Shown here in pieces: positions 1-6,487 of a DNA stretch of 28,718 bases. Numbering within the stretch: the first letter of the stretch is position 1; the number at the start of each line of letters is the position of its first letter. The stretch covers positions 1 to 28,718 of the forward strand of contig CABQLI010000019.1 of assembly GCA_902464965.1 (NCBI GenBank). Direction: 5' to 3'. Position numbers and translations under genes: made by a program. The DNA comes from an uncultured Collinsella sp. (GTDB lineage Bacteria; Actinomycetota; Coriobacteriia; Coriobacteriales; Coriobacteriaceae). Below the pieces are notes generated by a model. That model made no database searches. It saw only the letters and a program-made list of their open reading frames with translations, and had not been told where the DNA came from.

Positions 1-385
1 TCTTCTTGGTGGAGTCGGTCACGACCTCGCCCAGGAGCTCAGCGAACTTGGCGGCATGCTCGGCCTCCTCGTGGGCAGCCTTCTCCCAGTACAGGCCGAT
101 CTCGGGATAACCCTCGCGATGGGCGACGCGAGCCATGGCCAGGTACATACCGACCTCGGAGCACTCGCCCTCAAAGTTGGCGCGCAGGTCGGCAACGATG
201 TCCTCGGAGACGCCCTCCATCTTGGCGACGCCCACGACGTGCTCGGCAGCCCACTCGAGCTGACCCTCCTCCTGCTTCAGGAATCGAGAACCGGGAACGC
301 CGCACTGGGGGCACTTGAAGTCCTCGGGCAGCTGGTCGCCGTCGAACTCTTCCACATAACCGCAAACGGGGCAAACAAACTTCAT
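1..385 (-). CDS. Rubrerythrin, reverse type (rubredoxin domain first); 3' end outside window
   Basis: Reading the minus strand from ATG at 385 gives 128 codons that run off the window edge. The protein starts with a rubredoxin-like four-cysteine site (CPVCG at residues 5-9, CPQCG near 36-40). A four-helix ferritin-like part follows, with EGECSE near residue 75 and EKAAHEEAEHA near 103, which supply di-iron ligands. Rubrerythrins of anaerobes reduce hydrogen peroxide in the cytoplasm using electrons passed through the rubredoxin iron. The N-terminal position of the rubredoxin domain marks the 'reverse' rubrerythrin group. An AAGGA ribosome site lies 6 bases before the ATG. The gene has its own promoter and leader and is divergent from the alcohol dehydrogenase. 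The family call is secure; the C-terminus cannot be judged. Confidence 0.9.
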   Translation of the reverse strand, partial: MKFVCPVCGYVEEFDGDQLPEDFKCPQCGVPGSRFLKQEEGQLEWAAEHVVGVAKMEGVSEDIVADLRANFEGECSEVGMYLAMARVAHREGYPEIGLYWEKAAHEEAEHAAKFAELLGEVVTDSTKK

Positions 386-421
386 GATTCGATCCTTTCG
401 ATCGATGGCGATGGGGCGCTT

Positions 422-450
422 GTCCGGTCCCGTAAGGGCCCTCTCCGGAC
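422..450 (-). other. Hairpin in the rubrerythrin mRNA leader
   Basis: GTCCGG (422-427) pairs perfectly with CCGGAC (445-450). Inside it, CCC (429-431) pairs with GGG (436-438) around a four-base loop. If the promoter at 470-497 is right, this hairpin lies in the leader of about 80 bases, upstream of the ribosome site. It may stabilise the mRNA or regulate it. There is no T-run after it on the minus strand, so it does not look like a terminator. Confidence 0.5.
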
Positions 451-469
451 GTGCGTCTTGACGGGTTCT

Positions 470-497
470 ATTATCCATAAATGCAACCAAATGTGAA
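470..497 (-). promoter_or_regulatory. Predicted promoter for rubrerythrin
   Basis: On the minus strand a -35-like TTCACA (497-492) and a -10-like GATAAT (475-470) are separated by 16 bases. The start point would fall near 463, giving a leader of roughly 80 bases. The surrounding sequence is AT-rich compared with the rest of the window, as expected for a strong promoter of an abundant oxidative-stress protein. The call rests on matches to the consensus only. Confidence 0.45.
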
Positions 498-543
498 GCC
501 TATTAGGAATGATTTTTAATAAAACAATTTTGAGATATGAAGA

Positions 544-623
544 TGTTGATTGATTAACGATTGGCAGGCCGCCTTTGACCGCCGCTGAGTACAATCGGTC
601 GAGCAAATGTTGACCAATCAACA
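544..623 (+). promoter_or_regulatory. Promoter region of the adh/aldh operon with two related palindromes
   Basis: TGTTGACCAATCAACA at 608-623 is a perfect palindrome with 6-base arms and a 4-base centre. TGTTGATTGATTAACG at 544-559 has the same TGTTGA-N4-TNAAC design, 64 bases upstream. A -10-like TACAAT lies between them at 590-595, so the downstream palindrome would sit over or just after the start point. No good -35 is seen at the usual distance, which suits an activator-dependent promoter. The arm spacing is shorter than an FNR/CRP box, and I do not recognise the regulator. The start of the downstream gene is fixed by AAGGAG at 628-633. Confidence 0.5.
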
Positions 624-641
624 AATGAAGGAGTTTCCTTT

Positions 642-1862
642 ATGCATCTAGCCCGTCGTGCCTGGTGCCGAACATATCAGACGGTTTTTCGCATTGCATT
701 GCCGATCCTGCCTTATACCGAGCCGCGCATTTTGGAGCATGCCGAGGATGTGCCCGCGGTGCTTCAAAAGCGCTCGATCCAGAAGGTCCTTATCGTGACG
801 GACCCTGGTATTGCACGTTTGGGGCTCACGGCATCACTCGAGCGTGCGCTTACGGCTCAGGGGGTTGGCGTTGCGGTCTATGCCGAAACGCGTGCGAACC
901 CCACGGTCTCGAATGTGGAGGAGGCGGCGTCCCTGTATCGAGAGAGCGCCTGCCAGGCCATTATCGGTTTTGGCGGAGGATCGGCCATGGACTGCGCCAA
1001 GGGCGTGGGTGCACGCATCACGCAGCCAAACAAGCCCATCAACAAGATGCGCGGCCTGCTGCGGATTCATCGTCGCCTGCCGCTGCTCATCGCCGTTCCC
1101 ACTACGGCAGGTACGGGAAGCGAAGTCACGCTCGCGGCGGTTATCACCGATGACGAGACGCACTACAAGTACCCCATTAACGACTTTGTGCTTATCCCGC
1201 GCTTTGCGGTGCACGACCCCGAGTTTACGCGCGGTCTGCCCGCCTCCATTACGGGGCAGACGGGTATGGACGCCCTGACGCATGCCGTCGAGGCCTTTAT
1301 CGGGCGAAGCACCACGCCCTATACGCGTAAGATGGCGCGACAGGCGGTGCAGCTCATCCACGACAATTTGCTCGAGGCCTATGAGCATGGCGACGACATG
1401 CGTGCGCGTCGCAATATGCTTTCGGCGGCGTATAAGGCGGGCGTTGCGTTTACCCGCTCCTATGTTGGATACGTTCACGCCATCGCACACAGCTTGGGTG
1501 GGCGTTACGGGATTCCGCACGGCTTGGCCAACGCTATCATCCTGCCGCATATGCTTCGCGCCTATGGTGACGCCGCCGCCCCCAAGCTTGCCGATCTGGC
1601 TCGCATGGTGGGCATTGCGCCGGCTACCGCGCAGGACAGCCTGGCGGCCGAGGCCTTTATCGATTGGGTCGACCGTATGAACGGGGCCCTAGGAATCCCC
1701 AAATATGTCTCGGGTATTCGCCGCTCCGATATTCCGCAAATGGCGGCGCATGCCGATGCCGAGGCCAATCCCCTGTACCCCGTTCCACTTTTGATGGACC
1801 GCTTGGAGCTCGAGCGTATGTACGAGGTCGTCGCGGGTGGTATGTTTGAGGACGAGAACTAG
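642..1862 (+). CDS. Iron-containing alcohol dehydrogenase
   Basis: This 406-residue protein belongs to the group III (Fe-ADH) family, which interconverts alcohols and aldehydes or ketones with NAD(P)H in the cytoplasm. The nucleotide-binding loop GFGGGSAMDCAKG is at residues 109-121 and TTAGTGSE at 154-161. The four metal ligands expected from E. coli FucO are all visible: D210 and H214 in GMDALTHAVEA, H279 in the VHAIAHSLGG stretch, and H293 in GIPHG. The start is supported by AAGGAG 8 bases upstream. The first 20 or so residues are a little longer than in many relatives, so a later start is possible. It lies 8 bases before an aldehyde dehydrogenase, so the pair probably carries out successive steps on one substrate. 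The substrate cannot be read from sequence. Confidence 0.93.
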   Translation: MHLARRAWCRTYQTVFRIALPILPYTEPRILEHAEDVPAVLQKRSIQKVLIVTDPGIARLGLTASLERALTAQGVGVAVYAETRANPTVSNVEEAASLYRESACQAIIGFGGGSAMDCAKGVGARITQPNKPINKMRGLLRIHRRLPLLIAVPTTAGTGSEVTLAAVITDDETHYKYPINDFVLIPRFAVHDPEFTRGLPASITGQTGMDALTHAVEAFIGRSTTPYTRKMARQAVQLIHDNLLEAYEHGDDMRARRNMLSAAYKAGVAFTRSYVGYVHAIAHSLGGRYGIPHGLANAIILPHMLRAYGDAAAPKLADLARMVGIAPATAQDSLAAEAFIDWVDRMNGALGIPKYVSGIRRSDIPQMAAHADAEANPLYPVPLLMDRLELERMYEVVAGGMFEDEN

Positions 1863-1870
1863 GAAGGTCC

Positions 1871-3250
1871 ATGAACACCGAGGAAATTGCGCGCATCGTC
1901 GGCGATCAGCGCGCCTACTTTAGGACACACGCCACGCTTGATGTCGATGCTCGACGTCGCGCGCTCGCGAGTTTACGTGATGCGGTGCGGGCCCACGAGG
2001 CCGATATTGCCCATGCGCTCAAGACCGATTTGGGAAAGTCGCATGACGAGGCCTATATGTGCGAGATCGGCACGTCGCTTTCCGAGATTCGTCATCAGAT
2101 TGCGCATGTGGCTCGATGGAGTCGTCCGCGCCTGCGTCCGTGTGACCTTGCCAACGCCGTGAGTGTGTGCAAAGCGCAGGCCGTGCCCTATGGCGTCACG
2201 CTCATCATGGCTCCGTGGAACTACCCGTTTTTGCTGACGCTCGAGCCACTCGCCGGCGCCCTTGCCGCGGGCAATACCGTGGTCATCAAGCCGAGCGCAT
2301 ATGCTCCGGCATCGAGCGCGGTGCTCAAGCAAATCTGTGAAGAGGCATTTGATCCGTGCCTGGTGATGGTTGTCGAGGGCGGGCGCGCCGAAAACGAAGC
2401 GCTGCTCGACGAGTGCTGGGACAAGATCTTCTTTACCGGTAGCGTTCCGGTCGGCAAGCTCGTCATGGAGCGTGCAAGTAAAAACCTTACGCCCGTGACG
2501 CTTGAGCTGGGCGGAAAGAGTCCCTGCATCGTGGATGCAACGGCAAACCTGAAGGTCGCGGCGCGGCGTATCGCCTTTGGTAAATGGCTCAACGTGGGGC
2601 AAACCTGTGTAGCGCCCGACTACCTGCTGGTCGATGCGCGCGTGCACGACGAGCTGCTGGACCTTATCAAGGAGGAGGCCCGCCGTATGTTTGGCGAGCA
2701 TCCGCTCGATAACGAGGATTACGGGCATATCGTCAACGCCAAGCATTTCGCGCGTGTGCGTGGGCTGATCGACCCCGATAAGGTTGTGCTGGGAGGCACG
2801 GCGCGCGAGTCGTCGCTCAAGATCGAACCGACGATTTTGGACGGCGTGACCCCCGATGACGCCGTGATGCAGGAGGAGATTTTCGGCCCCATTTTGCCGG
2901 TGCTGACGTTTGAGAGCCTAGACGAGGCCGAGACGTTTATTACGGATCGTCCGACGCCGCTGGCCCTGTATATCTTTAGTCAGGATCGCGCGGTTCAGCG
3001 GCGCTTTGTACGCTACGTGCCCTTTGGCGGCGGCTGCGTTAACGACACCATCATGCATCTGGCTACGAGCCATATGGGCTTTGGCGGCATGGGAGCGAGC
3101 GGTATGGGGCAGTACCATGGCCGCGAGAGCTTCGATACGTTTAGCCACAAGAAGAGCATCGTGAACAAGGCAACGTGGTTGGACGTGCCATTCCGCTATG
3201 CTCCTTACGCAAGCTGGAAGCACAAGTTCGTGCGCATGTTTGTGTATTAG
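1871..3250 (+). CDS. Aldehyde dehydrogenase, class 3-like
   Basis: This 459-residue protein matches the NAD(P)-dependent aldehyde dehydrogenase superfamily and has the length of the short class 3 forms (YwdH/ALDH3-like). Visible landmarks are PWNYPF at 115-120 with the oxyanion-hole asparagine N117, the cofactor-binding KPSAYAP at 140-146, the general base E212 in LELGGKSP, and the catalytic cysteine C246 in GQTCVAPDY. EEIFGPILPV and the C-terminal G-rich MGFGGMGASGMG segment are also typical. The ribosome site AGGAAGG at 1861-1867 overlaps the stop codon of the alcohol dehydrogenase, so the two are almost certainly co-transcribed and coupled. It would oxidise the aldehyde made by its neighbour to an acid, or work in reverse. 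Specificity is unknown. Confidence 0.93.
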   Translation: MNTEEIARIVGDQRAYFRTHATLDVDARRRALASLRDAVRAHEADIAHALKTDLGKSHDEAYMCEIGTSLSEIRHQIAHVARWSRPRLRPCDLANAVSVCKAQAVPYGVTLIMAPWNYPFLLTLEPLAGALAAGNTVVIKPSAYAPASSAVLKQICEEAFDPCLVMVVEGGRAENEALLDECWDKIFFTGSVPVGKLVMERASKNLTPVTLELGGKSPCIVDATANLKVAARRIAFGKWLNVGQTCVAPDYLLVDARVHDELLDLIKEEARRMFGEHPLDNEDYGHIVNAKHFARVRGLIDPDKVVLGGTARESSLKIEPTILDGVTPDDAVMQEEIFGPILPVLTFESLDEAETFITDRPTPLALYIFSQDRAVQRRFVRYVPFGGGCVNDTIMHLATSHMGFGGMGASGMGQYHGRESFDTFSHKKSIVNKATWLDVPFRYAPYASWKHKFVRMFVY

Positions 3251-3373
3251 AATCAGATGGTGTAGCGACAAACGGTCGAAAAGGCGCGGGTGGGGCGAAT
3301 TTGTGTCCGCACGGGCCCGTAAGCTTCTCAGTAAGGTTAAGCGCCGATTTATCCGGCTGTTAGAGGAGTTGCT

Positions 3374-3700
3374 ATGTACGAGCCTTCACGTGTTCTTCTG
3401 TCGTTTCACATCGCAGGATTTCAATATGCCGACGGTGCTTTGGTCCTAGGCGATCTTAAAGCGGGCGATAAACTGACGCTGTGTGCCGAGCGCGATAATC
3501 CCCATGATCCCGAGGCGGTTGCGATCTATTACGGCAACACCAAGCTTGGCTATGTTCCGGGAAACGAGGTCGGCCCGCTGTCCTTGATGATGTATTACGG
3601 CCATGAGGACGTATTTGAGGCCCGCGTACAACAGGTTGCTCCCGAGCGCAGCCCGTGGCATCAGGTGCGTGTTGGACTCTACGTGGTGGATGCTCGCTAG
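3374..3700 (+). CDS. HIRAN-domain protein
   Basis: The 108-residue protein is almost entirely one HIRAN domain: SFHIAGFQYADG at about 10-21, LKAGDKLTLCAERDNPHDPEAVAIYY at 28-53 and LGYVPGNEVGPLS at 58-70. HIRAN domains bind single-stranded or stalled-fork DNA ends in HLTF/Rad5, and stand-alone bacterial versions are usually linked to DNA processing. Here there is no attached helicase. A GAGGAG ribosome site lies 5 bases before the ATG. The gene is the first of a short plus-strand run with a small charged protein and a phosphoesterase. The 123 bases upstream show no convincing promoter. The domain call is good; the cellular role is inferred. Confidence 0.8.
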   Translation: MYEPSRVLLSFHIAGFQYADGALVLGDLKAGDKLTLCAERDNPHDPEAVAIYYGNTKLGYVPGNEVGPLSLMMYYGHEDVFEARVQQVAPERSPWHQVRVGLYVVDAR

Positions 3701-3718
3701 TCGGTAAGGGAGGCCGCC

Positions 3719-3898
3719 ATGTTTGATGACGATGACCTGTTCGATCTGACAGACGATCCGTTTGAGTGGGATATGCTACTCGATGACGATGAGTTGGAGC
3801 AGGACCGCAAAAAGCAAAAGGATAAGAACACCCCGGGAAAAGATTCGAATAAAAAGGACAAGCGCCGCCGCGGGCTGTTCGGCGGGCTCTTTGGATAA
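3719..3898 (+). CDS. Small highly charged protein, 59 residues, unknown function
   Basis: An ATG at 3719 is preceded by a strong AAGGGAGG ribosome site at 3706-3713, 5 bases away, and the frame is open to TAA at 3896-3898. The protein has an acidic first half (MFDDDDLFDL, then DDPFEWD and LLDDDELEQD), a lysine-rich middle (residues 30-48), and an RRRGLFGGLFG tail. It begins 18 bases after the HIRAN gene stop. The strong ribosome site and tight spacing argue that it is real, although it is short. It has no signal peptide and is unlikely to fold as a usual globular domain. I do not recognise a family. It may be an acidic partner or adaptor of a neighbouring protein, but that is a guess. Confidence 0.6.
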   Translation: MFDDDDLFDLTDDPFEWDMLLDDDELEQDRKKQKDKNTPGKDSNKKDKRRRGLFGGLFG

Positions 3899-3964
3899 CC
3901 GCCGCATCGCTGCGTCTGTATACTTAGCACGAGTTGAACACGTTGCGAAATGAGGGCATAGACG

Positions 3965-4510
3965 ATGATGTGGTTTACCGCCGACCTGCACCTGGGCGAT
4001 ACGAATATCTTGCACGACATGGATCGACCGTTTGATTCGGTCGAGGAGATGAACCGCAAGGTCATCGATGCCATCAATGGGTGCGTGGCTGTGGACGACC
4101 GCCTCTATATCTTGGGAGACTTTACCTATCGTTTGCCCCTAGCGGAGGCGGTGCGCCTGCGCGAGCGCATCGAATGCCAGAACGTGACGCTCATCCGTGG
4201 TAACCATGACGGCGACTGGGAAGATCCCGACGTGCCGCAGATTTGGGAAGATGTACGCGATTATCTGGAGGTCGCACCCGGTTACGCCAAGGGCCATCGT
4301 CTGGTGATGAGCCATTACCCCATGCTCAGCTGGAATGGCAAGGCGCGCGGTGCCATCATGCTGCACGGACATATCCACAGCAGGGGAGACCGCGCCAACG
4401 CGCGCAATCGCGATCGCGAGCGCCCCATTTACCGCTACGATGTCGGTCTCGATGCCAACGAGTACAAGCCCGTAAGCCGTGATCAGATTCTTAGCTTCTT
4501 TGGGTTATAG
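3965..4510 (+). CDS. Calcineurin-like metallophosphoesterase
   Basis: The 181-residue protein carries the complete two-metal phosphoesterase motif set in order: D7-x-H9 in TADLHLGD, G51-D52 in ILGDFTY, the GNHD at 79-82, H117 in MSHYPM, and G135-H136-I137-H138. It is the short single-domain form also found in phages and plasmids, with no signal peptide, so it should hydrolyse a phosphoester in the cytoplasm. The substrate is unknown. The ATG at 3965 has GAGGG 8 bases upstream; a second ATG follows at once at 3968. It sits 66 bases after the small charged protein and behind the HIRAN gene, which may hint at nucleic-acid substrates, though this is only context. Confidence 0.87.
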   Translation: MMWFTADLHLGDTNILHDMDRPFDSVEEMNRKVIDAINGCVAVDDRLYILGDFTYRLPLAEAVRLRERIECQNVTLIRGNHDGDWEDPDVPQIWEDVRDYLEVAPGYAKGHRLVMSHYPMLSWNGKARGAIMLHGHIHSRGDRANARNRDRERPIYRYDVGLDANEYKPVSRDQILSFFGL

Positions 4511-4512
4511 GG

Positions 4513-4561
4513 CGCCAGAGCCACCACAAAGGGGACAGGCACCTTTGTGGTGGCTCTGGCG
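4513..4561 (+). repeat. Long perfect hairpin with GGGACAGG loop (repeat family member 1)
   Basis: The arms 4513-4532 and 4542-4561 are a perfect 20-base inverted repeat around a 9-base loop. The loop and its edge read GGGGACAGGCACC. It starts two bases after the stop codon of the phosphoesterase. A second hairpin at 18638-18674 has different arms but the same GGGACAGG core, also in the sense orientation and also at a gene end. This pattern suggests a dispersed small palindromic repeat of the REP type. It could also protect the 3' end of the mRNA. Confidence 0.7.
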
Positions 4562-4592
4562 TCGTTGCCATTATGGCAGCGGCGCCTTTTTT
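4558..4592 (+). terminator. Intrinsic terminator after the phosphoesterase gene
   Basis: GGCGTCGTTGCC (4558-4569) folds onto GGCAGCGGCGCC (4575-4586) with a 5-base loop and two G-U pairs. It is followed directly by six T (4587-4592). This is a complete rho-independent terminator. Its first four bases are shared with the right arm of the preceding hairpin, so the two structures cannot both form in full. Confidence 0.75.
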
Positions 4593-4650
4593 GTCCGTGC
4601 GGCGCGGTAGAGTGTAGGCGGTTGAAATTTGCGTCCATCGAGGAGCTGCT

Positions 4651-6408
4651 ATGAACGAGATCAAGTGCCCGCATTGTGGCGAAGTTTTTAAGGTCGACGC
4701 GTCCGACTATGCGGATATCGTCAAGCAAGTGCGCAATGCCGAGTTTTCGCGCGACCTGGATGAGCGTGTGAAGGCAGTCCAGCGCGAGGGCGAGCAGGCG
4801 CTGGAGCTTGAGCGCTCGCGTTCGACGGCTGCCTTGCAAAAGGCAGAGTCTCAGCGCAATGCTCAGCTTGTCGAGCAGAAGAACGCCGCGGAGCAGAAGC
4901 TGGCACAAGAGGTTGCCAAGCGCGATGCTGAGCTTGCCGAGCTGCGCGCCAAGCTCGAGGGCGCTGCCGCGGAGCGCGAGAGTGCAAGTCAGCGCGCGGC
5001 GGTTGAGGCCCGTGCGGATGCGCAGAAGGAAAACGCAGAGCTCCAGCGCGAGATCGACAATCTACGTGCACAACTTGGTCGCAAGGATGACGAAACCAAA
5101 CTCGCCGAGGCTGCGGCGCGCACTGCTGCTCAAAACGATTTAGCTGCACGTGATGCTCAGATTGCCGAGCTGCAGGCCAGGCTTGCCGCGGCGGACAAGG
5201 CCCAGGAGATGGCGCTTGCCGCTGCCGCGGCTGAGTCGCAGCGTGAGCTCGATGCCGCTCGCAGCGAGGCCGAGCGCGCACTTGCTGACTACCGCGCGAC
5301 GGTACAGGAGAAGCTTTCCGCCGCAAAGGCTCAGTCCGAGCAAGAGGCTGAGGGCCTGCGTGCTCAACTGCGCGAGCAGGAACTGATGGCAAAAATGAAC
5401 CTGTCAGAGGCGGTCGCCGCGGCGGAACGAGAGCGCGATGAGGCACGTGCCAAGCTGACGAGCGAGCTGGCGGTACGCGATTCTCGCGAGGAGCAAGCCA
5501 AGGCGGCACACGAGCTCGAGCTTGCGCAGGCCAAGCGCGCGAGCGATGACCTGATTCGCTACAAGGATGAAGAGATTGAGCGCCTTAAGGACATGAAGGT
5601 GCGCCTGTCCACCAAGATGGTGGGCGAGTCGCTCGAGCAGCATTGCGAGACCGAGTTTAACCGCCTACGCATGACAGCGTTTCCCAACGCGTACTTCGAG
5701 AAAGACAACGATGCGTCCGAGGGTACCAAGGGCGACTTTATCTTCCGCGAGTGCGATGCGAGCGGCAACGAGGTCATTTCGATTATGTTCGAGATGAAAA
5801 ACGAGAACGACGAGACCGCGACCAAGCACAAAAACGAGGACTTCTTTAAGAAACTCGATCACGATCGTCGCCAGAAAGGCTGTGAGTACGCGGTGCTCTG
5901 CACGCTGCTCGAGCCCGAGAGCGAGCTCTATAACGCAGGGATAGTCGACGTGAGCTATCGCTACGAGAAGATGTACGTGATTCGTCCACAGTTTTTCATT
6001 CCCATGATCACGCTTCTTCGCAACGCCGCCATGGGTTCGCTGCACTATAAGCAGGAGCTAGCGGAGTACAAACAGCAGAATATCGACGTTACGAACTTCG
6101 AAGCCAAGATGGAAAAGTTCAAGAATGATTTCGGCCGCAACTACGAGATTGCGAGTCGCAAGTTCCAAACGGCAATCGATGAGATCGACAAGACGATTAG
6201 CCATCTGCAGAAAACCAAGGAGGCGTTGCTGTCCTCCGAGAACAACCTGCGCCTAGCCAACAAGAAAGCCGACGATCTTACCATTCGCAAGCTCACGTGG
6301 GGCAACAAGACCATGAAGGCGGCGTTTGACGAGGCGCGCGGGGCTGCGTCAGAGACAAACGATGAGCCAGCCGAGGCGGATTCGTATGAGATCGAGGATG
6401 CCGAGTAA
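4651..6408 (+). CDS. DUF2130 coiled-coil protein with nuclease-like core
   Basis: The 585-residue protein has three parts. Residues 1-15 hold a CPHCG knuckle (C6, C9). Residues from about 30 to 325 form a very long Ala/Glu/Arg-rich coiled coil. From about 330 to 500 comes the conserved DUF2130 core, with MVGESLEQHCETEFNRLR, a GDFIFRE segment and FEMKNEN about 25 residues later. The D...ExK arrangement resembles a PD-(D/E)xK nuclease fold, but I cannot verify activity. A second helical stretch and an acidic tail end the protein. GAGGAG lies 7 bases before the ATG. It is isolated between two terminators and probably monocistronic. Bacterial members are uncharacterised as far as I know; a cytoplasmic DNA-related or structural role is inference. 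Confidence 0.83.
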   Translation: MNEIKCPHCGEVFKVDASDYADIVKQVRNAEFSRDLDERVKAVQREGEQALELERSRSTAALQKAESQRNAQLVEQKNAAEQKLAQEVAKRDAELAELRAKLEGAAAERESASQRAAVEARADAQKENAELQREIDNLRAQLGRKDDETKLAEAAARTAAQNDLAARDAQIAELQARLAAADKAQEMALAAAAAESQRELDAARSEAERALADYRATVQEKLSAAKAQSEQEAEGLRAQLREQELMAKMNLSEAVAAAERERDEARAKLTSELAVRDSREEQAKAAHELELAQAKRASDDLIRYKDEEIERLKDMKVRLSTKMVGESLEQHCETEFNRLRMTAFPNAYFEKDNDASEGTKGDFIFRECDASGNEVISIMFEMKNENDETATKHKNEDFFKKLDHDRRQKGCEYAVLCTLLEPESELYNAGIVDVSYRYEKMYVIRPQFFIPMITLLRNAAMGSLHYKQELAEYKQQNIDVTNFEAKMEKFKNDFGRNYEIASRKFQTAIDEIDKTISHLQKTKEALLSSENNLRLANKKADDLTIRKLTWGNKTMKAAFDEARGAASETNDEPAEADSYEIEDAE

Positions 6409-6427
6409 GGTATAGCGGATAATGCAA

Positions 6428-6465
6428 AAGCGGGGCCGCTGGCGATGTTGCCAGCGGCCCCGCTT
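6428..6465. terminator. Bidirectional terminator between convergent genes
   Basis: A perfect 16-base inverted repeat (6428-6443 and 6450-6465) surrounds a 6-base loop. On the plus strand it is followed by CGTTTCGTT; on the minus strand by TTTTGCATTAT. It lies between the end of the DUF2130 gene and the end of the oppositely oriented helicase gene, so it can stop both transcripts. Confidence 0.85.
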
Positions 6466-6487
6466 CGTTTCGTTCCAGTATGTTCGG

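Noticed and set aside
56..496. Long plus-strand open frame across the rubrerythrin gene
   Set aside because: It is antisense to a clear rubrerythrin with conserved cysteines and di-iron motifs, has no ribosome site, and has no family-like features.
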